A stretch of DNA of 64,000 nucleotides from the NCBI GenBank assembly GCA_964023275.1, contig OZ029917.1, positions 20,929,988 through 20,993,987 on the forward strand, written 5' to 3'. The position numbers and the translations under genes were made by a program. This DNA is from Norana najaformis. Lineage: Eukaryota > Annelida > Clitellata > Crassiclitellata > Hormogastridae. Below, in pieces: positions 33,580 to 46,289 of the stretch; position 1 is the stretch's first letter; each line of letters opens with the position of its first letter. The notes under the pieces were generated by a model. That model searched no databases. It had not been told where the DNA came from and was given only the letters and a program-made list of their open reading frames with translations.

Positions 33580-34390
33580 TCAACAGCCTAAGATGTTCGG
33601 ATGACATAGACCTGATTGCCACACAACGAAAAATCGTTCAGAAAAAAGTGGAAGTTCAATACACAGAAGGAAAGGATGCGGGATTAAAAATTAACATCAG
33701 TCAGACAAGGCTGATATTTGGTGCTGAGGAGAACGAGATCCCAGTGGAAGTAATTCGTGAAAAAAGGAAATTATGGGCGAATTTGTGTATTTGGGAAGCC
33801 TGCCGACATGGGACAATGACTGTACCAAAGAGGTGAAGAGAAGACTAGCAAAAGCAAGCGGAGTAATGGCAGGTTTCAAGAACGTCTGAAGAAGCAGGGA
33901 TAGGCCTACTAGTATGCACACCAAAGTGAACATTATCAAAACATGTATACTCATTGCGTTGCAGTACGCAAGTGAAACTTGGGCGATGCGCAAACAAGAC
34001 GAAGGTCGATAACTGACATTTGAGATAATATGTTACAGATCGATAGTACACACCAGATGGCAGCAGAAGTTCACAAACGCTGAGATGCAAAGACGAGTAG
34101 GTTTCACAAGAAACATCGTGCAGCAGGTAATGGAAAGGAAACTAAATATCTTTGGACGCATCTCCAGAGTGGATAAAAGCAGGATGGTCAAACACGTTGC
34201 GTTTGGAATGATGGATGGCGAAGGGATCAGAGGTTGAACGAACAGACAATGGCTGGATGACGTCAGAGACCGGTGCGGGATGGACTTGTATAGGCTGAGT
34301 CTGTTGGCACCGGATAGAGAACAGTGGAAATCTCCAGGGAAGTGTGCGATCGACACCAACAGCCGACGAACCCATGGAAGAAGAAAGGAA
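33580..34390 (+). mobile_element. RTE-like LINE reverse-transcriptase C-terminal half (broken)
   Basis: Across several frames the plus strand shows DDIDLIA (the catalytic YADDI box region), GLKIN--QT, LGSLPTW-like sequence, CTKEVKRRLAKASGVMA, TKVNIIKTCIL, ASETWAMRKQDEG, RWQQKFTNAEM and WLDDVRDRCGMDLYRL. This is the order of the palm, thumb and C-terminal region of RTE-type polyproteins. Multiple frameshifts and an in-frame stop (TGA at 34234-34236) make it non-functional. Confidence 0.85.
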
Positions 34391-35211
34391 GAAGAAGGGT
34401 CTGCAAGTGCTTCTGAAGAAGTCATTTTAAAATGGCCCTACACAAATACCCGTCTCAAAATTATGAATATGGATTTCCCAGTATTAAAATTTGCATGCAT
34501 TGCATTTTGTTATGGGAATAGGATTAAAATGTGCTTAAGTTTATTTTGTGTGTACCTACAGCTGTAGCCTGCCTGTCATTGGCCCTGAAGTACTTGAACT
34601 TATTCAGAACCGACTGGATAACACAATATGGCACAGACCACCTCAGTTTCAGAGGAAGAGATTATAGGAATGGTCAGGGGCATATTGGGGAGGGGAAGAA
34701 GAAAGGAGGGAGAAATTTAAGGGACGTTAGATACCCACGACAATTGTAACATTTGATAGATCGACGCCCGAATTTCAATTTTTGTAGTAATATACTGCAT
34801 ATGGGAAAGTGTAATGTGCATTTAGCTAAAAAAAACGCATGCTCGACCCTGTGAAACCATGATTAAATAGTCGTTCTAAATATGATGTTACCATTAGGTC
34901 TAAATAATCTGTTTTAAATATCATACATTCTGGTGTCTGTATATTTTTTGTGGATTGTCTCATTGACTCCAAATTAATAGGAACGTGTAATGCCAGTGAA
35001 AAGCATTGTAAATTTACGAAAATAAAAGAATTAACATAAGACGAAGGAAACATGGAAACTGGAAGCAAAAGATGGAATCGATCTTGAAAATGGATCGCAA
35101 ATAAGGCGCAATAATAATTGGTGGAAAGGAGAGTGAAGAAAAGAGGCAGGGTCTATGCGGGTTGCATCTCTAGCCGGAAATGGAATTGTTACCTCCCCAA
35201 TAACTGGGGAT

Positions 35212-35475
35212 GCGCGGTTGTGTAGTGGTGAGCGTGTTGGGCTGTCAACCTAGAGGTTGGGATTTCAAATCTTCCCAGGACAAGATATTTCAAGATTTAC
35301 GTTTCACTGGCGCCCTATCTAACTCAGCTATCATATAATATTGTAACCTGTCAGTGGGAAGATCACGCACCAAGGGACAGGAATGGCCAGTCGCCCTCAT
35401 ATGCTAAAGCCGATCAAATTTAAGTCGATAGCACTTCATACCTTAGGCTATATCTCAGGGTTAGCTTAAGGGACT
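35212..35475 (+). mobile_element. tRNA-derived SINE, copy 1 (plus)
   Basis: Starts with an A-box-like TTGTGTAGTGGTGAGCG, followed by a B-box-like GAGGTTGGGATTTCAAATC. The body shares ordered blocks with the minus-strand copy at 4185-4436: TTTCAAGATTT, GGACAGGAATGGCCAGTCG, CCTCATATGCTAAAGCC and CACTTCATACC. The conserved central block is the best marker of the family. Confidence 0.65.
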
Positions 35476-36051
35476 GGTCGCACAGATCTCACTACATCAC
35501 ACCAACACATTTTACCAAAGTTACATAATATAATGTTGCATAAGGTGAGAATTGGCTCTAGTATACAACCGGATCACCAGAAAGACGACTTCAGTCCAAT
35601 ATCAGTCTGTTTTACGAACTATTTTATTGCCCATTAATATGCTGTACGCCTCAGCTGTCTAAGAAAATTTATGTAGCGCTCATTTTAATTTCTGTCTAAT
35701 GTTCTCACTCGAACGCGGCGTCACATCAGAACGCCATTAATATTAAAAGCACAGCCAATTTCCACAAAACGCCTCCGCCGCCGCACATATCTCGCTAGAT
35801 GGCATGCTGCGACCGGTAGCGACGACGTATAACGTAGTATGCTGTCGCTAAGACGACTAAACGAGAGCAGCTGACAGGTGCGCGATCATTATATCGACGC
35901 TAACGTCACGGGCACCTTGCCAAGGCAAGCAAACGGAGCGCCTTTTCTTTGCACCAGCTGTTGCTTTGATAATGACAGCGTTCGGATCAGCGCACTGCTC
36001 GCTTAATTCCCCTTGCATCTTCCCTTTGTCTTTGGACTTCCATGCTCTGCT

Positions 36052-36150
36052 CTAAAATGTAAATGTACGTGTTTTTCTGTAGCGACCGTATGGTCTCGAC
36101 CCTGCTCAACGTTTCAATGAATTCATCGGGTGAGATCCTTCGCCATCGCT
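36052..36150 (+). repeat. Dispersed repeat, copy A
   Basis: About 100 bp that match the reverse complement of 58240-58350. Shared: AAATGTA, TAGCGACCGTATGG-CTC-ACCCTGCTCA, and ATCGGGTGAGATCCTTC. Upstream of both copies lies a GCTAGATGGC/GCCAGATGGC motif, at 35796 and 58371. Confidence 0.75.
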
Positions 36151-36679
36151 GCCCGTTTGAATGGGCGCCACGTCGTTTAAGGTCCCCATGTAAGGACCGT
36201 GCAAATCGTATTGTAATCGTAGTCTCGAGATTTCTACAGCGCCCAACGAAAGCTAAGTCACGGGAACCAGCTTATTCACAGGCGCTCAGTCAAAACAAAA
36301 TCGCTAGGCAAAAGGGTTCGGTTCCAGGTCAAGATCCAGGAGTCAGGCAGTCAGACAGTCGGACGGCTACGGTGGGTGGTGTTTGAAATTGAAGTGTTAG
36401 CCCTATTCTTCGTCATGACGTCCTCCGCCTGTTGCGATGTCTTAAGGGGAAAGCACAAATCACATCGCAGAGCGAAATTAAGACATGACCTTGAAGTCTG
36501 GCTGAAATATATTTGACGTTCGTTTCACGATTCTGGTTCGTTTAGGGTCTCGGTCGGTGATCCAGTCTCTAGACTGTAGGTTGTATGTGAAAAGGTTGGC
36601 GTTGGTCGTAATGTCGGGCTGAAGGATGGAAATTCTTGTCCTACATTGTTTCGTTACGTCAACATTGCGCCTAATTTTC

Positions 36680-37075
36680 CCGACCTTCTTCCCTCCTTCA
36701 CATCCTCCCTCGGAGCCTTTTCCCTCCCCTCTCGCGAAAACCCCTCTGTCTATTTGCTTACCATAACTTCTTCATGAATGCCTGCCTATGTCTCCTTCCC
36801 TGAAGTCCATCCCTTCTTCCCCTTCCCCGCTGGCTTTCTGTTTCCATCCCCTCTTCCTTTCCAACCTTCCTTAAATTCCTCCCTCGCTCCATTCATCTTC
36901 TTCCTTTCCTTCATTCCTCGCTCCCTCCATTCATCCACTATTCCGTTCCTTAATTCCTCCTTCCCTCCTCCATTCATTCCATCCGTCCCGTCTCCCTTTC
37001 TTCCTCCTTTTATCAGTCCATCTCTTCATCCCTCCTTCCTTCCGTCGTTCGCTTCCTGCACCGTTCTTCTGTCCG
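36680..37075. repeat. CCTTCC-rich pyrimidine tract
   Basis: Long imperfect CCTTC/CCATTC run. The proline/serine/phenylalanine-rich frame through it is a composition artefact. Confidence 0.7.
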
Positions 37076-37297
37076 TCCGGTTCTTCGGTTTGGGATGTGC
37101 GTGTGTGCTGGACACGCGGCACAACTATTGTAGACGAGGCGAAATGAGATCCTTCTTCCACACCGCTTTACATAAGCATGGTCCCAATTGCATTTACACA
37201 GTTGGAAATGCGGAAACGTGAGGGTGTTCTGAGGCTGCCATAGAATCTGCGTTTCTTTGGTGCGGAAAGTGAAATCCATTAGAAACGATACGACGCT

Positions 37298-37368
37298 TTA
37301 ATGGCATCTGGTGGCATCGGGTGGCATCGGGTGGCATCGGGTGGCATCTGGTGGCATCGGGTGTCACG
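37298..37368. repeat. 10-bp tandem repeat GGTGGCATCG
   Basis: About seven units with a G/T alternation at the last position. Confidence 0.9.
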
Positions 37369-38416
37369 TATGCCGTCGGTGCCATTGCGATGCCCTGCTC
37401 CTTGGAAAGCTCATTACTATTACTAGACGCAGCCGGACATGCATAAGGACACCGGCACCAGAAATATAAACGCTAAAGTGGAGTCAAACTCAGGCAAGGT
37501 AAAGTTTGCTGCGATAAGACAAGTAAAATGAGGCGATACAGCCCTTAACTGTTAACCCTTAATGTGCTAAAAAAGCAAGGTTAGATAATGCAAAGTAAAA
37601 TGAGATAAGGAAACGTAGACCGCTGGTTGTCGGCGGGGCGTCACCGGTAACCGAAACCTCTCAAACTTTTCTAGGTGGAAATCTTTCCCAAACAATCACC
37701 CTGATAAATTTAGAAGTAAATCGGATGAGGGCTGTCTGTTTTACAGAGAATAAATCAGCTCCATTTTATGTGCTTAAGCCAAGTTATCGTTAACAACAGA
37801 CTGTACTAGTGTATAGGTAGAAATTGGGACAGCAAGCGTGTTGAAAGCCTCTGTTACCCAAATGCCCATCACGCCACCTCCGCGAGGTCCCCTTGTTAGA
37901 ACAGAGTGTATAGTGGACTACCGAATACTCGCCGGTATAAGTGAGCTCCCGGAGACAAAGAATCTAAAAGAAGGACGATGGAAGACATCGATGCAGGATA
38001 TGGTCTCTTAAAAAACACCGGGGTGAGGCAACGGGAAACCACCTCTCCGAAACTTTCCAAGTATATTGACAGATACCGTCCAAACAAGTCAACAACAAGA
38101 TGATTCACAGTCTTGGAAAATTTCTGTACAAACGCGAGCTTCAGCTGACTTATAAGAGAAAAAAAATTACTTTAACACCCATTATACACACACGTACAAA
38201 ATGAGCATCGGGTACCCTAGTACTATGCCACCCTCAAGCTCATCTTTGTCTCCACATCTCCCCATCTTTGTCCTCCTCTTTCTTGTTTTCTTGTCTTTTC
38301 TTTCAGCGAATGATTTCCGTCTTAAACTGTCACCGTGACAACCGAAAAACACTTCAAAATCGTAGTAGGTGATTATCGAAATGTTTGCATTAGTAAAGAA
38401 CTCTCTCATGTCCTCG

Positions 38417-38540
38417 TTTTCCTCCTCTCCATCCTCTTCCTCTCCATCCTCTTCCTCTCCATCCTCTTCCTCTCCATCCTCTTCCTCTCCATCCTCTTCC
38501 TCTCCTTCCTCTTCCTCTCCATCCTCTTCCTCTCCATCTG
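38417..38540. repeat. 15-bp tandem repeat CTCTTCCTCTCCATC
   Basis: About eight units, one with CTTC in place of CATC. A unit length divisible by three makes it open on both strands. Confidence 0.95.
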
Positions 38541-38584
38541 ACTCGTTCCACATTGAAAGATTGCGTGGATATTTCCGCGAAAAC

Positions 38585-39311
38585 GGCGACAGACAGACGA
38601 AAGCAAAGGCAGAGAGACAAACAAACGGCGACAGACAGACGAAAGCAAAGGCAGAGAGACAAACAAACGGAGACAGACAGACGAAAGCAAAGGCAGAGAG
38701 ACAAACAAACGGCGACAGACAGACGAAAGCAAAGGCAGAGAGACAAACAAACGGCGACAGACAGACGAAAGCAAAGGCAGAGAGACAAACAAACGGAGAC
38801 AGACAGACGAAAGCAAAGGCAGAGAGACAAACAAACGGAGACAGACAGACGAAAACAAAGGCAGAGAGACAAACAAACGGCGACAGACAGACGAAAGCAA
38901 AGGCAGAGAGACAAACAAACGGCGACAGACAGACGAAAGCAAAGGCAGAGAGACAAACAAACGGCGACAGACAGACGAAAGCAAAGGCAGAGAGACAAAC
39001 AAACGGAGACAGACAGACGAAAGCAAAGGCAGAGAGACAAACAAACGGAGACAGACAGACGAAAACAAAGGCAGAGAGACAAACAAACGGCGACAGACAG
39101 ACGAAAGCAAAGGCAGAGAGACAAACAAACGGCGATAGACAGACGAAAGCAAAGGCAGAGAGACAAACAAACGGCGACAGACAGACGAAAGCAAAGGCAG
39201 AGAGACAAACAAACGGCGACAGACAGACGAAAGCAAAGGCAGAGAGACAAACAAACGGAGACAGACAGACGAAAGCAAAGGCAGAGAGACAAACAAACGG
39301 CGACAGACATG
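38585..39311. repeat. 42-bp minisatellite, about 17 units
   Basis: Units contain CGACAGACAGACGAAAGC, AAAGGCAGAGAG and ACAAACAAACGG, and vary mainly at GGCGAC/GGAGAC and AAAGC/AAAAC. The period is 14 codons with no stops in at least four frames, so frames of about 270-320 residues exist on both strands. I regard them as artefacts: the composition is simple and no start context or codon bias stands out. Confidence 0.95.
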
Positions 39312-40207
39312 ACAGACAAAGAGATTAACGCATGGAGGTATGGTTTGAACGTCATGATTGTGTCATGCCTGTGACAAAACCGAATAACAGAGCAATGCGA
39401 AGAAGCAGAGGAGAGCTAGAAATGGCAGGAAGCAGAGCAATATGATATGTAGGAAATGACAAGGAAGCGGGTACGGAAGAAGATCTAGAAAATAAAGAGA
39501 AGCATTTTATTCGCCGACGAAGAGAGATGTTTAGAAAATCGAAAGCGAGAAAGCGAAAGCCGAGCACAAAGCGCTGCAAGGTACATCGAATGATATAGAA
39601 ATCCAGTGTAAGTACAATGCAACACGCCGCTATGGCTATCCATTAGCTGCATTGCTCTTGTCGTGTTTGTCTCAAATTACACAGAGACCATGCATTAGAG
39701 GAAGAATTCAGCTGAATGATGGACGTAAATACAATAAACTTGCCATTCATTTACAACATATTAACGCTACGATAGACTGCAAAGAAGCTCAGCTAAAATT
39801 GGAGTATGCTTGACGACTAAATGGTTGGGTAAGAAATCGCCAGAGCATGTTTTTTGTGCATTTAACCGGTTGCGGTGGACTAGGCCCATCCATCGCCGCC
39901 ATCTATGATGCAGCAGCAGCAGCAGCAGTAACCGCAGTAGACGGAAGAAGACTGCATCACCGTCGCTGGTGTTACTGACTGCCGGTGATAGTTGACAGAA
40001 GAGTTTTTCTTCGGATTAGCTAATGCTCCTCAGGGTGGTCGCGTATAACACCTACCTGTCATCCTATACACCCTCAACCAACTACATGCTCTTCTCAGTC
40101 CCATCCATCCTTCTTCTACGCATGCATCTTATGCAGACATGAGAAAGGGAATCATATATATACATATATATATATATATATGTACATGAAACAAAATCTC
40201 AAAAACA

Positions 40208-40367
40208 GATAGATAGATATATAGATGGATGGATGGATGAATGGATGGATGGATGGATGGATGGATGGATGGATGGATGGATGGATGGATGGATGGATGG
40301 ATGGATGGATGGATGGATGGATGGATGGATGGATGGATGGATGGATGGATGGATGGATGGATGGATG

Positions 40368-40437
<70 letters not shown>
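40208..40437. repeat. (GATG)n(GATA)n microsatellite
   Basis: About 38 GATG/GGAT units followed by about 16 GATA units, then GACAGGCA. Flanked by an AT-repeat at 40150-40180. Confidence 0.97.
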
Positions 40438-40849
40438 CAGGCAGACAGTTAGACAGGCAGACAGAAAGGTACAGAGACTAACTCTTGAGCATAGAAGTGT
40501 AAAGCATGAGCTCAGATGGCCTGCTACCAAATTAGAAGGCGACCAGATGATGTTAGTCTGTGCACATTGAAACCTGGTGACCTTTCTTAGAACAGAAGCT
40601 TATCCCTTTCCCAATAAACAGCAGATGTGTTTGGAAGTTAGGAGCTTGAGATAAGGGTGAAACAAGAATTGCCCGACGTAAATACGGCTTTGACCGAATG
40701 ATGTTCGCATACTGATCGCCTTCGAATGCTCCCCAGTCGTTCCTGCATCCTAAATGAAGACATTTCCCTACTCGATGCCAGCTCCATTTAATTAGCTTTC
40801 TCAGCCAGAAACCTACAAGCATCGATGCCATCGACTACCTCTACATGCA

Positions 40850-40965
40850 TTGCTCTCTCTCTCTTTCTTTCTGTCTCTGTCTCTCTCTCTTTCTCCCTAT
40901 ATCTATCTATCTATATATCTATCTATTTCTCTATTTCTCTCTCTCTCTCTCTGAGTTTCTGTCAC
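40850..40965. repeat. TC/TATC-rich microsatellite
   Basis: CTCT, CTTT and TCTA units; apparent frames are compositional. Confidence 0.8.
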
Positions 40966-41304
40966 TATATTTACTTATATTTGTCTCACTGTCTCTGTTT
41001 TTCCTTTCTGTCCTCTTTTAATTCTCTGTTTCTTTTCCTGTCTCCTCTGCCTCTCCGTCTCTAGTTTATGTTGCAACTATTTCCTAGTATATATGTCCCT
41101 TACGTCTCAATTATTTTCTTGTTGCTGTCCTTCTTTATGTATGGCTCCCTCACCAGCCGTTCTCTTCACGCTGTTTCCGTCTTGCTTTGTTTCTTTCAGG
41201 CCGTTCATATTTCAGCTTGCATAACATTTTCCTTCAGATTGCATGAAACAATCCCATCAAATTGTCTAATTGTTGGCGATGTAGAATGTGCAGAGGCAAA
41301 CTAT

Positions 41305-41380
41305 CCATCCATCCATCCATCCATTCCATTCCATCCATCCATCCATTCCATCCATCCATCCATCCATCCATTCATCCACC
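41305..41380. repeat. (CATC)n microsatellite
   Basis: CCAT tetranucleotide run with CCATT interruptions. Confidence 0.95.
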
Positions 41381-41464
41381 GGCTTGTGTTTAGTTGCGCT
41401 GCATGACAAATAACAAGAAATCGAAAGGCTGCATTGCAGAAAGAGATCTTCTTCCTCTTCGTCT

Positions 41465-41605
41465 TCTACTACTACTACTACTACCACTACCACTACCACT
41501 ACTACCACTTCCACTCCCACCGCCACTACTACCACTACTACTACTACCACTACCACCACCACTACCACTACCACTACCACTACTACTACTACTACCACTA
41601 CTACT
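41465..41605. repeat. (ACT/ACC)n microsatellite
   Basis: ACT/ACC trinucleotides, very like the tract at 24760-24880. Confidence 0.95.
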
Positions 41606-41607
41606 AT

Positions 41608-41866
41608 TATGCTGAGTCCACGTTACCGCACGTCGTTGCGTGCTCATCGTGCCTTCTCCTGCTTTGGTCCCTCGTTCTGGAACAGTCTCCCTTTAAACAT
41701 TCGTACTTTTCCACTTAGTTTAACTCAATGTTCATTCTCTGTTAACTTGAAAACGCACTTGTTTAGATCGGTAGTATAGCCGTGTCATCAGCGCTTTTGA
41801 GAGGTACTTGAAGAGTGCTATATAAATGTTTGTTATATTACATTACTACTACTACTACTACTTGTG
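41608..41866 (+). mobile_element. CR1/L2-like LINE C-terminus and 3' tail
   Basis: One plus-strand frame reads LRTSLRAHRAFSCFGPSFWNSLPLNIR, or in shorter view FGPSFWNSLPLNIR, then VNLKTHLFRS before a stop. This is the C-terminal signature of CR1/L2-type polyproteins. The tail GTGCTATATAAATG is followed by ATT and ACT simple repeats. Only the 3' end is present (5' truncation, usual for LINEs). Confidence 0.8.
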
Positions 41867-42229
41867 ATTCTTCTTTTCTTCGGTGCTCTGCCCTAAGCAG
41901 GTCCAGGAACCATCGTTTTGATGTAATGTATCTAACAGATTTTCGTTTTTTTCCATGTCCTAATTTCGAATGTCTTATTAGGCTTCAACTTCTGCCTTAT
42001 GTAGGGTCCATGTCATTGACTCATAGAGTGCTAAACCCAAATGATGTTTTCACCAGGCTTTTCTTTAGATCTTTAACACACCTGCTGGCTCGCTTGATGT
42101 CCGGACGCTGCGTCACCTACAAACCACGAGAGACAGCTGGACGGTGAGACAACTGTGTGCCCTGGGAGGCCGTCATTTCATCTGTCGTCGTCGTTCTTTA
42201 TTCTCGATGCAACTCGGTCCAAAAACTCT

Positions 42230-42350
42230 AAACATCTATCAACTCTGTGTGGAAAGCCATTGGTTGGGCGCTGCATGCTTGCTGTTCTTAATTACTTAGT
42301 GAGCGCTTCTTATTAGTTTCTCTTGAATGGCGCTATAAAAATGTCCAATT
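42230..42350 (+). mobile_element. LINE 3' tail with GGCGCTATA signature
   Basis: Ends GAATGGCGCTATAAAAATGT (42325-42344), the same signature as the other LINE tails in the window. No coding part was recognised. Confidence 0.4.
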
Positions 42351-42857
42351 ACTATTGCAAATTACAAAATTTAAATTACTTTGTAGTCGCCATGTCGTAA
42401 ATTTATCTATTTTAACAGTAATGGCTCTTAGTTTTGAAAATTTTTATACCAGTCACTGCCTCCGACGGCAAATCATATAAATAGATGCAACTTCTTCCAC
42501 ATACATTCAGCTACATTTTGAACAGAACATATCTGAAAAATGTATATAATAATCGTTTCTTCGCTCCGGCCTGTATTGAAAAAGTAATAGAATAGTTACA
42601 TCGCAACCAAGTACAATATGCGAAAATAGTTGAAATATGTGGGCTCGACGAAATTGTGTCCGGCTGTCCAAATCAACTAAGGGATTGACAATGCTTATAG
42701 AAATGTCTTTTAATTTCACAACTGAAAATCTGGCTTTTCCACTTAAGAATTTCTAGCAGCAACAACAAAATAACAATTATAAAATAATAATTATTCAGTT
42801 TGCCACTAATCTGGCAGCGATCATGGCATCAATGTCAAGCTTCATATGCTGATGCTG

Positions 42858-42903
42858 AAAAACCCTTTTAAAACCCTTTTAAAAACCCTTTTAAAACCCT
42901 TTT
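42858..42903. repeat. (AAAACCCTTTT)n short tandem repeat
   Basis: Four units of 11-12 bp. Each unit is close to palindromic, since AAAA and TTTT flank CCC. Confidence 0.85.
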
Positions 42904-42920
42904 CCACCTGATAGCAGATA

Positions 42921-43187
42921 AATGGAGATAACAGAAATGAGATACTTGGAATCTCACTGAAAGACAAGCAAAGGAATGAGTATATCAGTCAGATTTTGGG
43001 AGTGGCATGTATATCTGACAAGGTGCGAGAAGCCAGGTTGAGATGGTATGGTCATGTGATGAGGAAAGAGGAGGAACGAATTATGACAGCAGGGGTTTAC
43101 GGAAGATGCAGTCGAGGACGTCAAAAGAAGAGATGGGGAGACATGATTCAGCAAGACCTAAAGCTCCCTGTTGACTCAGCAGCGTAA
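42921..43187 (+). mobile_element. LINE C-terminal fragment
   Basis: Shows DKQRNEYI, ISDKVREARLRWYGHVMRKE and RGRQKKRWGDMIQQDLKLP to a TAA. This is the C-terminus of LINE polyproteins (REARLRWFGHV.RR.... GRRSRGRP..RW.D....D). One frameshift lies upstream near 42950. It abuts the end of the minus-strand Gypsy remnant within a few bases. Confidence 0.75.
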
Positions 43188-43188
43188 T

Positions 43189-45750
43189 ATCACGTTCACA
43201 TTACCTCATACTCATCTGAATTTTACAAATCAACATCCGATGATTGTAAACGGAACAAAATCCAATATTATACTATTAACTGTACAACACAAAAAATCAA
43301 GCTCGCAAGCAAAACAACATCAACTGCAAAACAAGCAATTACAAGGGTGAGAGGCAATCTGCCTCCACATTCAGTTTGTCCCTATGGCATCTCACATAGA
43401 GATCAGAGATCAAAGGCTGAAACGCCAAACACATTCTGACAAGCTTAGACATAGCAAAAGTCAATAAATTATGATCAGTAGGCCATATACAACAACATGC
43501 ACACCTAAAATAATGTCTTTCAGTTTAGACGACACCCAAACAACAAAATAAGTTTCTTTCTTAATCGTTGCCCATTTCCTTTGAGTTTCACTCAGTTTCT
43601 GACTAGTAAACAAATTAGGTCTTTCTCGACCTTCATTGTCAAATTGTGTCAACACAGCACCAACTGCAAAGTCACCATTGCCACATCACAAATCTAACAT
43701 TTGAAAAGCGTTTAAATGTTTTCTAGTACTTCCTTTGCCTACTTGTTCTTTGATCTTTTTGATCTTTCCACAGTACAATTTATCTAACCTAGATGCACTT
43801 TTAGGTTTCAATATCCAAGAGCATGATTACTGAATTTAATTTCTGGCTTAGCAAATTGCTTTTCTTTAGGTTCAAAATTAACTTATTCTGTTTTGTTGTA
43901 CAAACAATTCTAAATGTCGTAATTGAGTGTTCCAATCATCCCAATGTAATGCTACATATGGTTCTGAAAACGATTTTGCAGTTTGCGACATAGAAATAAT
44001 GGCTTTCATAAAAGTACGGCCTGAATTAATCATACTAAACGGTGCACATGTCTAATCAAATATGCCACGGTGAGTATCATTCGCCGTTTCCCACTGATCC
44101 GATTCTATAACAGGACATGTCCAATATGCACTTCAACAGACGAATACAGCTGTAAAGTTTGACTTTACGACCTGTTTTTAACAGCTCAGAAACCACAGAC
44201 ATGGGACACTGACACTCAACAGCAAGACTGCTAATGTAACGCTAATCACAAGCAAATTGTAGGCTACCATCTTTCTTTCGACAATGACCAAAGGACTAGC
44301 CATGCGGCTGGTTGACGGTTTGACAATTCCTGCTTTCACAAGATCATCTATCTGACGCTTTACCATAGGAGGTCGATATTTCAAAGGTGCTCTTTAAGCA
44401 GTAAACTATCCCTAAAATCAGGTTTGTAAGAGAATTTCATATTCAGCAACAGTACACAAACAAGGTTTAGCAGAAAACGATCTGCATACCATGTTAACAA
44501 ACCCACCAATGCTTCTGTTGATTCAATGTCAAATGTTTCATCTGTTGATACTCAGCAGTTAAGCCACATATCAAAACACGTGTAATAAATTTCCGAATCT
44601 CGTTAGCATGAACAATTTTCTTTCCAACATCACCATTGTTAATCAGTTATGAGTGTTCTGAACGTCTCGGGGAAGCAGTACACGACCCGTGCCAACGAGA
44701 CATCAATATGTTTGTGGAAGTCGGTTACAACACAATCACTATTTCTCCCTGTTCAAAAGATTTTTCTTTTGGGTTCTATTATTGTATTGGGACACATACT
44801 AAATTTGTTTCCCTTCAGCATGGTTTTATGCAAGTCTTACGGCTTCCGACAATTTTTTCTGTAATTCTTTCAAATATTTTGTTGGTCTTCGTCCCAGTTT
44901 AGATGTATAAAAATGTCGTCGGGCGATGTTTCCTTTCGAACTGTATGTGACTCCGGAGTGGTATCTTCCCATAAATCAACAAATAAGCAAGGACCAGTTG
45001 TCGCATTCCGAAGCTCCCTCAGCTGCCATACCAAAAAGGCATCGAAATATGCAAAGATTGATTCCATCTCTTTATTAATCCAGACGCTTCTGGGTGACCC
45101 AGTGTACTGAAACTGCAATCCATCAATTTTCTTTCATTATTATCTCTTTCTCTTCGAACTTCCTGTCCATGATTTCCACTTGCTTTCTTCGCTCGGTCGA
45201 AATATCACCATCATCATGCACTGCATCTCTTTCATTTTAAGTCTGTTTTGTTCGGCTTCTATTTGCTCTTGTCTTCCAGTTCTGATTGCTAGCTTTTAAA
45301 CCCAATTTGTTAATTTCGAACCTCCAGTTCGACCTGTCTCGCTTTCCCTGCGGCTTTCAATTCGGCACGTCTCGATTTTTCTGTGGCTTCTACTTGTATT
45401 CTTTGAGGTTCAAGTTGCTGCCTCTGCAGTTGTTGTTCAGCTTGTTTTGTTCTCCCTAGCTTTATAGCTTGTTCCAATTCTTCTTTGTTTGGCCTCAAGT
45501 CTTCTTTGTTCAGCTTCCGCTCTTTCTTTCCTTTCTAACTTCATGTGCGACCATTGCAGGTTCATCATTTTCAGAATTGCTTCCATAGTTTTTGGAGTGG
45601 GAGGAGGTTTTTCACAGGCTCCCTCTATGGCTTTGCTTCAGCACCAGCTTCCGTTGCCTCCTCCATCAACCATTCCTTCTCCAGCTCTTCCATCAGTACC
45701 TAGTGACTCCAGTCCTTTATATGATCAGCCTTTCAGCCATACTTAATTAA
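43189..45750 (-). mobile_element. Degraded Ty3/Gypsy element, copy 2
   Basis: Read on the minus strand: a gag-like region (about 45720-44870) with glutamine/glutamate/arginine-rich coiled coil (AEQRRLEAKQRR, EELEQAIKL) and MESIFAYFDAF; a linker near 44640-44480 with KIVHANEIRKF; the reverse transcriptase at 44400-43890 with RQIDDLVKAGIVKPSTSRMA, DGSLQFACD and a YVALHWDD catalytic-box relic; RNase H at 43690-43355 with GAVLTQFDN, LSETQRKWATIKKE and TDHNLL; and an ADCLSP end. Several frameshifts and stops. No integrase follows: sequence homologous to copy 1 continues to about 43189 and then meets the LINE fragment. Confidence 0.75.
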
Positions 45751-45904
45751 GGCTAGTGACTTGCCCGTGAACAAAAAAATCAGTAACCCGATGATTCAAA
45801 AAAATCTCGTATAAAAACGCGCGCTGAAAACTTGCTGCCTAAGCAGCGTAACGTCAGGTTTGCATCAGGTATTATTTAAATAAAATTATTGTTAGACCTA
45901 AACA

Positions 45905-45975
45905 TATGTAGCTTATAAGCCTTTTGGCGTGTCCGTCATATAGTCGTGCTATATAGTGGGTTCAAATCCAGTTAC
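45905..45975 (+). mobile_element. tRNA-like SINE head (tentative)
   Basis: A good B box (GGGTTCAAATCC, 45958-45969) lies about 47 bp after a weak A-box-like TAGCTTATAAGCC. Nothing else supports it. Confidence 0.25.
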
Positions 45976-46289
45976 TCTTGTATAAAGTTCAAGTGGCAGG
46001 TCAATGCTCAAAATAAGACGCCATTGTGCGGTGCCGGAGACATCACTGCTATCATCACTCGCTAATGAAAATGTCTCATAATCTCATCTTGCTAATTTAA
46101 TACATTTGTGCATACGTTGGCTTTTAAATTCTGTAATTCTGCTGTAAACTGTATTGGATGATAAACTTAAACCCCAAGAGCTTTTATCTTTTCAGGGTTT
46201 AACTCGTTTTTAACATACATTTGTTATGAATGTGTCTTTCAAAAATGAATATTGTCTCTGATTGCATTACATGTATTACACGTATTGTT

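Noticed and set aside
36778-37221. Proline/phenylalanine/serine-rich 147-residue frame
   Set aside because: Follows a pyrimidine-rich CCTTCC tract; no domain, no splice or start support.
38369-39374. Long overlapping open frames on both strands
   Set aside because: They are produced by a 42-bp repeat (14 codons) and a 15-bp repeat without stops; low-complexity and open in too many frames to be a gene.
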